DNA from: Tetrapyrgos nigripes
Taxonomy: Eukaryota > Basidiomycota > Agaricomycetes > Agaricales > Campanellaceae
Direction of reading: 5' to 3'
NCBI GenBank assembly: GCA_013368315.1
Contig: JAACJM010000049.1
Span: forward strand, 62,001-126,000
DNA length: 64,000 nucleotides
Shown: piece after piece, positions 1 to 12,089 of the stretch
Layout: each line of letters starts with the position of its first letter
Position numbering within the stretch: the stretch's first letter is position 1
The notes under the pieces: model-generated
Databases searched by the model: none
The model's input: only the letters and a program-made list of their open reading frames with translations
Told to the model about the DNA's origin: nothing
Position numbers and translations under genes: made by a program

Positions 1-343
1 TCCTTTTTCAAGGAGTGCTCTCACAACCTCTACATGCCCATTATAGCTTGCAGCCTGTAGTGCATTTCCATAAAATCTGCCTTGTGCATTGACATCAGCT
101 TTTTTTTCAAGGAGTGCTCTCACAACCTCTAGATGCCCATTAGAACTTGCAGCCTGTAGTGCATTTCCAAAATGTCCACCCTGTGCATTGACATCAGCTC
201 CTTTTCCAAGGAGTGCTCTCACAACCTCTAGATTCCCATGCTCGCTTGCAGCCTGTAGTGCATTTCCAAAATATCCACCCTGTGCATTGACATCAGCTCC
301 TTTTTCAAGTGTATACACAACAACACTTTTCAGTCCTATATAA
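1..343 (-). repeat. Ankyrin repeat units in the NLR C-terminus
   Basis: At least three near-identical units of about 99 bp, coding for GADVNAQGG-x-x-GNALQAAS-x-x-GHLEVVRALLEK. The high DNA similarity between units suggests recent expansion or gene conversion. The array is cut by the window edge, so the copy number is unknown. Confidence 0.85.
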
Positions 344-2302
344 CTAGCATAATAGAGAGGTTGTGCTATGTTATGTGGTTTATTATCCCATGTATCAGGT
401 GTATACACATTCAACCAGTTATAATATGCAGGCTGTGTAGCACTTAAGAACTTGCAACTGAGGTCTAATATGGCTGAACATTCTTCTTTGGTTTGATTAG
501 AGTGCAAGAACCAATACTTGGAAGCATAATGTACTAAGGCAAATTTCTCCACACCAATCGCTTCTTGTCCACAGCATAGAAGATAAACAATACATGTCTG
601 ACAAATAACCTCATGGGCTAGAGCACTATTCATCTGAAAATATCCTGCAACACTTTGCATAGCTGCTTCTGATAGGAGGAAATCTTTTACAGAAGGATGA
701 GCTAGCTGGACTGTCATAACGGTCTGCTTTTCCCACATGTCATTTTCAATACTTGCTTGAATAATGACTACCAAGCTAGAATTGACCACTTTGTGTAGCT
801 CTGTTTCAATATTTTCAAGTAGATCTTCAGGCATGAATTTTTCCTCTTCCACATCAATAGCCAATATATGTTGAACCTCTCTGATGGTCAATGGCCTATA
901 AGCAAACAGCAGCCACTGAAAAATTGTCTTTACATCATCTCTCAGTTCCTCTTTCACCTGCTCCAAAATCTTGCCATATGTCTCTTGTAACGTTTTTGGC
1001 AAGGTTTTTAAAGCTTTTCGAACCCTTTTCGGCATCTTGATCTCATCAAGTGCTGTTAACTGACAGTCTACCCATCTGATTCTTTTGTAATAATTTAGCA
1101 CGTTACCCTTGGTATTATATAGTTTAAAATAGATACATACTGTCCATTAGCACCATTTACTAGAGTGTCCTTTATTTCAGCCTTCAGCTCAGGAGACCAG
1201 GCACGTTGTTTTTGCAATTTTGTATCCACATATTTTTTGATATCAGAACTAATACCAACATCAGAGAGCTGATTATCTAATGAGATAATCCCAACTTCTT
1301 TGTGTGCCATATCAATATGTGGACGGCTTGATACAAGCATATAGCAATTTTTGAGCTTCATAAGAAGCTTATCCATCAAGGCTAGCAGTTTGTCTTGATA
1401 TTCCTCAGCACATTCATCCATTGCATCCATAATAACATAGGTAGTACCCATTGTCATCACCAGATTAACCAGGGTGGCCTCTATATTTTCTGCAACTAGG
1501 AAGTCTCCTTTCTTGCTGCTATTATAGAGCTTTTCAAGTTCAATTTGTGCAGATGCATTTCCCTTTTCAATAGCCTCCTTTGCCACTTGACACAAAAGGG
1601 AAGAGATGAATCCTTGATAATCTACTTTGATCTTATCACGTGTGTCAAAGTAGTAGAAGAATATGGTGCAGTTCTTCCTCAAATTATTGATGACATTAGT
1701 GCTGAGTAAATCCAATTTTTAGTAGGTTACTCCATTCTAATTTGCAAGGGCTTACCATAGAAAAGTCTTGCCAGATCCAGCTGATAGGAAACAGTTGAGA
1801 AACAGATTATCATTTTGCATAAAAACTGACCTTTGCCCTGGAGCCATAGCAATGAACCATTCAAGTTGCTCTTCCATTTCTGGAAGGATTCATGGTCAAG
1901 CAGCCAAGTTCCTGTCCCCTCAATGATCTTGGGGTAAGCTGCATTAAAGTTCTCAAAAGGATTTGGTGCTTTAATCCATTCTGCATTATCATTGCCACCA
2001 CCTGGTGTGATATCCATGCAGTTTTAATTGAGATTCATTTATATATGCTCATTTTTGGGCTTACTTTGGGTATTGTACTGATTTCCAGCAACAACATTGA
2101 TAGTACTCTGGCCAATAATGAATTTGGAGCAGTTACTGAACAAGCTACACAAGATTGTCAGTTTCCTAATCACTGGAATAACAGATTGATTCTGACCTGA
2201 TATCGGTAGCTTGAGTTTGCAATTGGCTTGAAAGAGTATAAGGATTTGACACTTATTGTAGCTTAGGTTTACCTACTTATTCACAGGAGAATTGTCTGTC
2301 AT
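1..2302 (-). CDS. NACHT-ankyrin NLR-like protein (3' end beyond window)
   Basis: Fungal NLR-type STAND ATPase, probably cytosolic (family knowledge). The model is spliced: exons 2302-2277, 2197-2226, 2065-2144, 1831-2001, 1756-1780, 1141-1701 and 1081 to the edge, about 658 residues in frame. In order: a short N-terminus with motif FSNCSKFIIGQSTINVVAG, then WLLDHESFQKW, Walker A (GKAGSGKT) assembled across an intron on a 25-nt exon, Walker B (YVIMDAMDE), a sensor-like MLVSSRPHID, a winged-helix-like region (RWVDCQLTALDEIK to LAHPSVKDFLLS), and from about position 345 ankyrin repeats of about 33 residues (GADVNAQGG..GNALQAA..). No frameshift was found. The start at 2302 is chosen because it opens the only frame that splices into the motif. 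The ankyrin domain continues off the window. Family assignment is firm; the first two exons are less certain. Confidence 0.85.
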
Positions 2303-4869
2303 GGCTAGCATGTACGTCACTTAACAGTAGATGTGCACAGGTATGAAGCGAGAAAAGTGTCTAAGTCATGTGCATGCATGATATGTGATTGCGCAAGACT
2401 GCATCTTTTGGATTGATGGCAGATGATGAGCAATTGAGTTGGGCTATGCTTGGTAAGATTTGTGCTTCGAAGAAGCAACACAAAGTGTTGTAGACACGTG
2501 AGTACTGACAGTTTCTACGCAGGCGCTGGCAGCGCGGAACAGCGACTGCAGGAAACCATCTTGATGTCTGAGATTTGTAGAGAGTATCTGCAAGAAGTAT
2601 GGTATATTCATGTACAATCATACAAGCTGAGTGACCACAAGCTAGTAAACTCCTTTCAAGAGCCGACAGTGTTCTAGCATCTAGCGAGGTGATTAGGGTA
2701 ATCTGAAGATACACCATGGTATATGTATGTGATTACCGCATATCAAGATTTGACAGTAAACTTACTAGTGGGCAGTAAAGAACACAAGTCTTCACGTCAA
2801 AGATCTGAAAAATAAAGGAAGAACAATACGTGGATTTGGATGATAACGCGCCATCCAAGCACCATCACATGTTGACCAAAGTTCCAATCCAAATGTGCAT
2901 GTCTAGACTCTAGAGGTGTATGAAATAGGATGCCGGCGAGGGAAAGACGTACACAGGCAAGTCAGCAATGTGTAAAATGAAAGAACGCGCCAAGTTCACC
3001 GGAAAACAGATGGCTGTTAGGGGTGCCGCTTCCCGTCTGTGGACACTCAAAAACCAATCAGAAACGTTGTAGAGGTGAGAGAGAAAGGGGGGGTAAATGA
3101 AGTCTGGACCAACGCGAATTGTATTCCTGATTGGGTTACCGATGTCCCATGGGCTCTTCGGAACCCAACTCCATCTCCTCTGGTCACCTAAACAAACTCA
3201 ACAAAGCGTTCAGGCTCTCTACATACTCAGATCTCTCGCTCAGCTTACCCACGATTTCTCAGGTATATGAGCTAGCTCAGGCGACTATTAGGCGACTATC
3301 GAACTCATTCAGAACACCAGCCTCTTGAAAGAATGACGGCCTTCAAATTCCTACTTCCGCTGCGACTTGACCCGCGACAAGCGGCACTACAACGCCCCCC
3401 GCCCAATCATCGCATGCTACCTACCCCAAAGCCTACCCCGCGTGCCATATATAAGTACATACCGAAAAATCCGAGGAGGTCGAGGACTCTATCCAGTGTC
3501 GACATTGACAAGTAGAACAAAAACATGCCAAGCTATAGTAATTTGGAAGACTTACTGGTGATGGAGAGCTTTTGACATTGATGGCCACTAGAAGTACGGG
3601 AACGGATCTTAGAATTGGAGAAATGGAGTGGACAGTGTAGACGAATAGTACCGAAATGAAGCACACTTTTGAAGCAGAAATTCCGCGAAGAGAAGTCTAG
3701 ACGTCTAGACAAATGAAGCTCCTAAATGCCATACGATCAAATGTTGAATGGATCCGAATCGAATCTTGATGTATATCACTCTGAAATGGCGGGATAACCA
3801 TGTAGGATTAAGAATCGTACACTGTTGGTCCGTACGTATGTATATGTATGTATATCAAGGAACGTTGAGAAGAGAAAATTCAAGGAAAAGAGAGGTGTTG
3901 CGGATTCAAATACTTGAAGTAGGTCCCTACTATCGTCTGTATCAAATCAAAACTTCAAAAGAGAAGGAGTGTCTGAGAGTGTCCAAGTCAGCAGCGAACC
4001 ACGATTCACGGTAAGTCTCGACTAGTCCAACGTCCGACGTCCATCGCATGAATCGCAAGCAACTCGGGGTACAGGGCGTCGGTCACCGATGTTGCTACTC
4101 CACCAGCATGTGAACCAATTAGAATCACTGGTGGAAGAAGACTCGCAAGTATGTAGCAACGACGACAGTGGTTCAGATAACTAATAATGATAGGATTCTC
4201 TGATAACTGATAAATGATATTGGTACTAATGCGAAAAACGAACAATGAGTGTGGTTCGTCACGGACCGACGGTAATGCGGAGGAAGGAAGGCTCGGATGG
4301 GTTGGAATTGCGATGGAATGGGTGGAGAATGGACGGAGTATGTGGACTGCTCTATTGCACTAGAAGGATCAGGAGCGTAAGCTAGCAAAGCACGATGGCT
4401 AGTACCGATACATAGCCTAGACCCTAGGGGCAGCGGAGCGAGAAAGATACTTGTGGCGGTGGCGGAGATGGTGTAGACCAGCTGAACCGAAAAGACGGGG
4501 GCCGGTACGAACCTGAGGTTGGGTTGCGTATGAATGAGGTGAGGTGTTGGGATCAGATGATGGGATTAGAAAGACGATGACGACGATGACGGAGGCCAGG
4601 ACGATATGATTCAGACGAAGACCAAAAACTGCAGACCGTGTCCGTCTACTGTTTAGGTCGATGAGCTCGGAAGATGGGAGACAGACAGATGGCAGGAAGG
4701 AAGGGACTTGAACGAGGAATAAGGGGCCGAGACTCGAAGCAAGTCTAAAAATTGACGGGTAACGTGAGCTCAATGTATGTATAACGGCCTAGGAATGAAT
4801 GTACGCACGAAACCCAATTGAGAACAGATTCCTTCTCGTCTCACCAAAAAGCTAACGAGCTGAATGCAT
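2303..4869. other. Intergenic stretch, no gene recognised
   Basis: Upstream of the NLR and downstream of the small secreted peptide gene. Open frames here are short, lack plausible splicing and resemble no family I know. A 16-bp perfect palindrome lies at 3695-3710 (an 8-bp self-complementary unit repeated twice), and a short TATG/TATA-rich run is near 3836-3858. Confidence 0.4.
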
Positions 4870-5058
4870 TTACCAGTCGGCCTGGACAGGAGGACCGCGA
4901 GCCTATGAAGACAAAATATCGGTCATTTCACGTCACAATCGTGAAAAGTTCGAACCACCCACCTCAACGTCGTTAGCAACAGGGACAGGAGCAGGAAGAG
5001 CGACGACTGCAGAGACGAAGACGAACAAAGAGACGAGAGTGCTGAGGTTGAACTGCAT
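4870..5058 (-). CDS. Small secreted peptide precursor, 42 residues
   Basis: Two exons, 4963-5058 and 4870-4902, joined by a 60-nt GT-AG intron, give a 42-residue protein. The N-terminus MQFNLSTLVSLFVFVSAVVA is a clear signal peptide: hydrophobic core with small residues at the likely cleavage site. The remaining about 22 residues begin LPAPVPVANDVEAR and end GPPVQADW. There is no cysteine and no C-terminal CAAX box, so it is neither a hydrophobin nor a classical basidiomycete mating pheromone. A protease could cut after VEAR to release an eight-residue acidic peptide; that is inference. No family recognised. The signal peptide and clean intron make it a likely real gene, but it was missed by simple ORF length. 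Confidence 0.6.
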
Positions 5059-6835
5059 TATGAGTTGCGAGCAAAGACTGCGTCGGAAGACAATTACAGA
5101 GGTGAGATAAGACGGTTAGATAGAAGGGGGGATTGAGTTAGGATAAGAATACAAGAGATATGCAGGGTATAAGTACACTTACCGGGGAGTCAAAAAGGCT
5201 CGTCTTCCCGTGGGAGCCCAGCAGTACTTAATTATGTATCTACCTGACAATCTCGTTCCTGTTCTGCTCGCAAGCGACTAAAAAGCGACCGTACAGGACT
5301 GCGCTTGTCACCTGCCAAGCACCAAACCTGGTCTCATTTCATCTGATTCTCACTGCATTTTTCATCTGCAATTGAATGCTTCGTGAGGCACGCCAATCGT
5401 TTCAGGCATTCTGGAGGGGTGTGAGTAGAATGAGTCTTCTGTCCCTGGATGAGTCATCATATCGCCATTTTTGAATCCTTGGCGCGGCGTGCGCCTCCGT
5501 GCGCTCGTGCCTTGGCTATGCTCCGCTGCAAGCAATTTTTTTGGATCTCTACCGTCTACGTATCCCTTCAGTGAACGAAAGGAGAAGGTATAGCATCGCT
5601 TAGGTACCTATCCTACGCGATGAATGCTTCGAGCCAGAAACTCACTTCTACGTGGAGCTGTTCGAAGGACACCTTCTCCTCCGTTCGAGCCTGCTGGTCG
5701 TCATTTAACTGTCTCTTCTCTTCGTCTTCTCCTCCCAAACCCCTGGTAAGTTCTTCCCCCGGGCTCGGAGCAATCGGAGCCGGATTTTACCTATTTTGCT
5801 CTTTCTTGGCTCTCTCTCTTCCCAACTTCTTTCCCATGTTGCTCGGACGAGGTCTCCAGGGCACAAAAGTAAGTACTCAGTGGATACTACTACTGCTGCT
5901 ACCTGCTCCTGAGAATCCATACGTGGCTTACCAGTAGGTTTCACTTTCATTCGCATGATTTCTTGCTTTCTCGGACATACAATTCCTCGTTTTGCCTTAA
6001 TCCGTCGACAATTGCCAATTCCTTCACTACAAATGGTTCTTCCATATAGCTCATTCACCGGTTCCGCGCATGGTGCATGCTGGTACATAACCTTAAATGT
6101 CTTCCGTTGGTACACTTCGAGCAGAGCAAGTCTTTGAATGGATGATCTATTCTCGCGTCCTGACTTGATTGATTGATTCCTTCTTCTTCTTCTTTCTCCC
6201 TTCAAAGTCCATTGGCACATTATCAGTCCGATGCCGATGTCTCGCCTCTATCAACCTTACCGCGTATGAACATCGTGAGGCACACTTCGACACTTTAGAA
6301 TGACACTGACCACGGAGATTGAAGTTGGGATGGGACCGTGATGATTTTAGCCACCAGCGAGCGCCTCTTCGCCGTTCAATTGTTTGGCCTTTACAACCCA
6401 TTCATGGTAAGGTACATTCGAGTCCTAATGGCAGAAGCATATATATACCACCGATCCGTTTTCAGGAAAAGGTGTACCAGGTTGTCCACTCCTTCAGCTC
6501 ACTGAAAGACTTCCTGGAGTATGTATCGTTTAAAATAACCACTCTGCCCTCCCCACGAATGCTCACACTGTCTCTCAGAAATAGATCGAAGTAAGGTCTG
6601 AAAATATCTACATATTACTGATTGTTAAAAATAGCTGTACTAGCCCTCCCTAGGCCTTCTCGCCACGGCCTCAGCCCGGATGACCCAGGTATGACCGTAA
6701 CATTCCGTCCCGTCGAACGTTCGCTGCATGCATACAAAAACTCACTTGGACTCGGACCAGACACCATAACCCATAATCGATATCGTGGCCGCTTGCGCTA
6801 TTGACAATGATGGTACGGACCCCCAGACAGCAGGC
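5059..6835. other. Intergenic stretch, no gene recognised
   Basis: Upstream of the secreted-peptide gene. The longest open frame (about 170 codons on the minus strand, 5705-6220) is basic and low-complexity, with no recognisable motif. Pyrimidine tracts and GTAAGT-like sites occur on the plus strand (for example near 5749 and 5870), so an intron-rich or non-coding transcript is possible, but I cannot support a model. Confidence 0.35.
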
Positions 6836-7165
6836 CAACACCCGAGTCGGAGGACCTACTTACTAGCATACTATCATAGTACTGTACCATTTCAACCAAA
6901 AGTTCAGTAACGCATAACACCCCCCTCTGAACTAGGCCAAATAAATTTTCGTAACGCATAACAGAGGCAGAAATGGGTGAAAAATTGCCAAAAAAAGGGT
7001 CGTGGGAGCGGCCGGCTTCACCGGCAGCCTTCCTATTATGGTAGTTAACAAAATCAACGCGTAACATGGTCTGAACCTTTCGGTCGAAATGGTACAGTAC
7101 TTATCCTTTCTTTGACAGCGTCAACACCCGAGTCGGAGGACCTACTTACTAGCCTACTATCATAG
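6836..7165. mobile_element. Candidate non-autonomous element: inverted repeats inside direct repeats
   Basis: A 44-bp direct repeat (begins CAACACCCGAGTCGGAGG) occurs at 6836-6879 and 7122-7165 with one mismatch. Just inside it lies an inverted repeat of about 28 bp: 6878-6905 (AGTACTGTACCATTTC..) and 7073-7101 (its near complement). The interior carries repeated GTAACGCATAAC words and no coding capacity. The arrangement suits a MITE-like element or a relic of a segmental insertion. I do not recognise the family. Confidence 0.45.
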
Positions 7166-8776
7166 CATGTTTGATAACGTCGTACCGTAGATCCGGAGCT
7201 CTGGATTTAGCTTCGACGCTGACAGTAGCAATCAGCAAGTACACCAAGGACCTCGGCGATCGCTATGGCTAAGACGACAGACCAGCGTAGGCCATATTAG
7301 CGTGGCGTAGGCTGATCATAGCTCATTCTGTATGTAAGTACGATCTGCTAGTGTCGCGCGTTCAAGCTTCGAGGCTGAAATACTTCTGCCCAAATGGGAC
7401 TCAAACTGGCTAACGTCTTGAAATCAGTAGTACTATGTACTTCATACATATGCATGATTCTGATGAATTTCCCCAATAACGTATGTCATGCTCTAGCCTC
7501 TCTACCTTGTAGATAACGATTCGGAGCATGTAAGTACGCTCCAACACAGGTGACTTGGTAGTTGCAATAAGTGCCTGATTTCATGCTGCGAGTCTTCTTC
7601 GTATCAATAACGGTGTCCCGAGTTACCTTCATTTCTTCTGAATAGCCTTGGAATGGTCGCCGTTCGGACCCGAAAGGGACACTCAGAACCCTGCTTACAA
7701 CAGTGACCAAATGGTCAGACGACAACAGACAGCAAATCTACCCTAGCCTCACGAAGAATGGACACTCAGAACCCTGCTTACAATGACCAAAATGGCCAGA
7801 CGACAACAGACAGCAGATCTACCTTAGCCTCACGCACACCTCGTCCAGCGTCAGAACTCATCGGGATTGTGGCTGCCTCGCGATGGATGGGAAGCATCTA
7901 GGCACCTCTGAATATCATTGATCAAACGTCTAGCCATTCTATCGCTACATACAATATACCTCGTACCCAGCTAGGATACAGTCACCCACGGCGACAACGC
8001 CGTAATATGTAGATCAACAGAGAAAAGAAAAGAAAACCCTCCGAAAAGGGTCAAAAAAGGTTCCAAAAATTACGCAGTTTTTCACGTCCATGTAATCATA
8101 CAAGGAACAACTGCATCGACAAGGTAACCAGCGCCTGACAATACAATCTAGCACCGGTTTCCTTGTCGAATGACCGTTTCCTTCATCCCTGCACGTCAGA
8201 TCCAATGGTGATTGACCTGTCCTGACAAGAGGACAGGCACCAGGACCGTCAATACAAGTCGGGAAAGGCACTGAAAGTGACAACCCCCGAGCTCGCAATT
8301 GTGATGCGACATCCCGTTCTTCACGACGAAAGAGACAAGGCACACAATGAGAGACGCCGATAAAGGATACACCAGGAACGAGTCGGCGTTAACCTGAGGT
8401 GAGAACCCTCCTCGTGCGTCTTGTCACCATCTCCTCCAAGGAGCTGGTGGACGATGAATGATGATATGATATGCAATATGCGTTCTCTGTGGTCTGATAT
8501 GGTATATGGTCCCCTAGGGGTATATGTGTCTCTGTCTCTGGGACGTGGTCTAGTTTTTAGCTAGTTGTGTCTGGCTTTTGTCTTTTGTCTTTGTTACTTT
8601 GGCGCCCCATCAACGACATAGCGAAAACCACAAGGGACGAGGAAAAGAGAATGGCGATGGCACCATACTGCTCTTGGCGCATCCAGAACCAACCCTGTCT
8701 ACCAGCACCAATCAAGAAAATTGAAAGGCGTCGGTAGCGAGCGGGGTAGACGCACCAGCCATCTTTCTCACCCGAC
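7166..8776. other. Intergenic stretch with one short tandem duplication
   Basis: No supportable gene. An approximately 80-bp tandem duplication is visible at about 7678-7760 and 7761-7840 (both contain GACACTCAGAACCCTGCTTA and later GACGACAACAGACAGCA). Minus-strand frames at 7486-7725 and 8014-8343 have no recognisable features. Confidence 0.4.
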
Positions 8777-11040
8777 CTTGTCGACGACGCCAAAGCATCG
8801 TCGGGCATACTCTAGGTGAGTACACCAGTTCGCTGGAAGGAATACCCGAGGGCACAACTCCAGGCGGGACTACGTCGCGTCAGCAAGCTCATGTGGTATG
8901 TGCTTCTGAACTTTTGTGTATAGCAATATCTGGGATATGACGCAATAAACGTGGACATAGTGTCTCTGGGTAGCACAATGGCAAAGATAGGCAACATGAA
9001 GCAAGGACATGAACAAGGGCAAGGATCTGGGGCAAGGACGCGAAGGAACAACAGCACAGATAGAACACGGGTCATGGATCAAGGGCGACGAAGCAAAAGC
9101 ACGATCATGGTCAACGAGTTACGCATCTACCTTTGTGGTATGGCGTGCACCACGAGCAGAACGCAGTAAAAAGCTGGCTCCACTCGCCGACGACAAAGAG
9201 TCGCCTGGTTCCTAGACAACTCCCGGGGGGAGACGCAGGTACACCGGTGACGCCAATAGAGATAGTACCGAGCACGATTCAAACTACCGCCTTGGGCGCG
9301 GGCCATACCACATATTTTTGGTCTTTGGGTCTTTGAAAACGGATTTGACGCAATAAAGGCAACGAATACAACAACAGTAAATGGCAAGGTGAACAGTGAG
9401 GATGACGGCAATAGCATGAAGCAAGTGATTGGCATCAGTGGAATATATCCACCTCCATGGTGTAGCATAGAGCGCAGGAAAAGCCAGGCAGGAACGCGAG
9501 GATTGAGGAAGAGACGACACCACTGCCTACGACGCCCAGAAAGAGCACTGACGTCCTCAAGCCCTAGATCCGTACTGGCGACCTGCCAACGACAGCACGT
9601 CGTCTAGCATCCCCAATTACCCCTGAAAGAGGAAGTAGGAGCACCGATTACGCCAATAGAGGTGATGCCGAGCACGACGCGATGAAGCAGATCGTTACGA
9701 CAATACCTCCTTGGACGTGGGCCATACCACTTCGGTCACGTATATTTGGTAGCCTTTAGTGTTTGGCATTGGACAATGGAAAATGACGACAAGTGAGAGC
9801 AAAGGCAACGGTGAACAGTGGACCATGACCCATCAACAGTGAAAGACAACAATGAGCAACCGAAGACATGAACCAAGTCATCGCGGCAGTGAAATCTAGC
9901 TTGCCTCCATAGTATGACATAAACCCCAGGAGACGAGCCGAGCCAGGGAACTAAGACAAGGAAGATATGACACCACTGCCTACGATGCCTAAAGAGAGCA
10001 TCGACTTCCTTGAGCCCAAACCCAAGCTCAGCCTACCCCACCGACGACGACAAGTCGCCTGGTATCCGCTAATTCCCGGAGAGAGGATGGGGATACCAGT
10101 GGTGTCAGCAGAGTAACATCAAAGACGAGACAAACACGACCTCAACGTTACCCCCTGGACACGGGCCATACTACTTTGACACCAATCTTTGATGTCTTTC
10201 CGTCTTTGGACTTTGGCAGCAAATAACAACGATGAAGAAGCAACGGCAGTGGCAATGACAATGACGAAAACGCATGGCATGAAGCAAGCAACAATGATGA
10301 GCATAGATCCGAGATGGTATGGATTAGACCGCGATGACCCTAGTCTGAGGGAAGAATCAGGGAGTGAACGACACCACTGTCCATGGTACCAGAATGGGTA
10401 CCATTCCTAGATTAACCTCTGGTCAGACTAGACTCGCCAACAACGTCGAATCGCCTGGCGTCCTCCACCCGGCAAGGAAAGGACACCGGTCGCGTCAACG
10501 GAAGTGTTGGCACCAACAGTTGAGAACCGTCGGTATCATAGACCTCCTTGGACGCTGTCCATACCACGTCGGTTACTTTGACGTCTGGTGTTTGGCAATG
10601 GGCAGGAACAGCAAATGACTGATAATGTCTGGCAAAATTGGCATGCAAGCAGCAAACAGCAAGGGTAGCATGACGAAAGGCAGGAAGTGGCAGGGGACAC
10701 CTCGATGATATGGCAGAGATCGCGACGAAACGTGTCAGAGAGGAAAGGGATGGGTCCCGACTCTCTGACGACCACCGCCGACAATTATGACTGGCAGGAT
10801 TACCGCCAAGACGAGGAACCGCCTGGTGTCTTCAACCTTGAGAGGTGGAGACGCCGATTGCGCCAGTAGAGAAGTAGCGAAAGCGATCATCAAGGATGAA
10901 AGCCTTCGTTGCAACTCCTTGTACGCGGACCATATCACTTTGACGACTGGAATTTGGCAGAGACGAAACAGGACATGGATGACAATGGGAAATGGCAAAG
11001 GCACGATGAGAACTGGGAATAGTGCTTGACGGCAGTCGTA
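8777..11040. repeat. Degenerate tandem array, six units of about 370-450 bp
   Basis: The marker GACGACAAAGAGTCGCCTGG and variants recurs near 8777, 9187, 9592, 10040, 10436 and 10806. Each is followed by a GCGCCAATAGAG-like word, then by CTTGGACGCGGGCCATACCAC variants (centres 9302, 9722, 10166, 10559, 10929), a TTTGGTCTTTGG-like stretch, and a GGCATGAAGCAAG-like word. Units have diverged strongly and differ in length. On the minus strand each unit keeps a short open segment reading roughly M-A-x-V-Q-G-G, but frames do not join into a convincing protein. It could be an old satellite-type expansion or a decayed repeated-exon gene. Confidence 0.6.
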
Positions 11041-12089
11041 ATTGGTGGATGTGAGTGACTGTGCTCCATTCTGGATGGTGACTCTTTGTTTTGCAGTGTG
11101 TCGGAATACTGGAGCGAGTATATCCATGAATCGTGATTGATGTATGTCCTTGTAGCTTCGTTGAGAAAAGAGTGGTTGAAAGAGCTCTGTAACGGCAACA
11201 TCTTTGACGGAGCCCACCCGAGTGTCCGAATCGATGGGTATGTAAACCACAGGCAACTAGTGAGAGACTGGGGAAAAATATGACACCCGTCTTCGACATT
11301 GACCCAACCGTAAACGTGCACCAGGGTCAAACCTGCTGGCACGTAGTACAGCCGAGCTAATGCACATTCTACAGTCCAACCCAGCTAGTCAACCTGTCAG
11401 TGACATTTCGTCACAGGGCACACTTGTCTAAGACATTGAGCATGCCGGTTTACTCACATAGGGATCTGACAAAGGACGATGAAGTCCGGTCAAACTGCCA
11501 TGTGAGTGGACCACGCCGTTGCAGTGCTACGCTGAAGAAGCGTTTGCAGCACAAGAACACCTTCGACTTGATGTGTGACGTAGTCAATGCACAAAGGTGA
11601 GGTGCAGCTCAAGCACTCTCCAAAGGTTGCACTTATGGCGTCCTCTGTGTTACGGACCCTATCAAGTCGAGTTGGGAAGATGACTATGGAGTATCCAGTC
11701 GCAGATGAAGCCAGAGCATTGACGTTGAGATAAAGAAAGACCTGTAAGATAGTTTAAACAGCTTTAAATTTTGAGATATGAGCAGGAGACACACCAGCGT
11801 TGGCCACTAGAGCTGCAGACCTCCATGGAGGTTGAGGAGAAAGAGGAGAATGACTCAAGTGATCAACGGAGCAAAGTCGGAGTTTCAAGCCGGGCTTACA
11901 TAAAATGTCACTGACACGTGTTTTCCAAACGACGTTTTCAAATTCGTTTCAAAATATGTGGCAAGAGTTGAAGACACTGGAATATCTACTTAGGTATTAT
12001 GCTTCCGAATTAATAAAGGACATGATTAATATCTTAACTATCATAGATATGCTGCGAAAGACTCAGAGCGCCTAGTGCGTTCTAGTCTT
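11041..12089. other. Intergenic stretch, nothing recognised
   Basis: Between the tandem array and the 3' end of the first DUF2235 gene. No gene model, motif or repeat could be supported. Confidence 0.35.

Noticed and set aside
1727..2017. NLR looks like a pseudogene because the open frame through the P-loop region lacks GxGKT
   Set aside because: Removing GT-AG introns 1781-1830 and 1702-1755 restores GKAGSGKTFLC and joins the flanking frames, so no break is needed.
4870..5058. Mating pheromone precursor
   Set aside because: Has a signal peptide and no C-terminal CAAX box, unlike basidiomycete lipopeptide pheromones.
5705..6220. 171-codon minus-strand open frame
   Set aside because: Basic low-complexity sequence with no family motif; it overlaps pyrimidine-rich plus-strand sequence and has no supporting exon structure.
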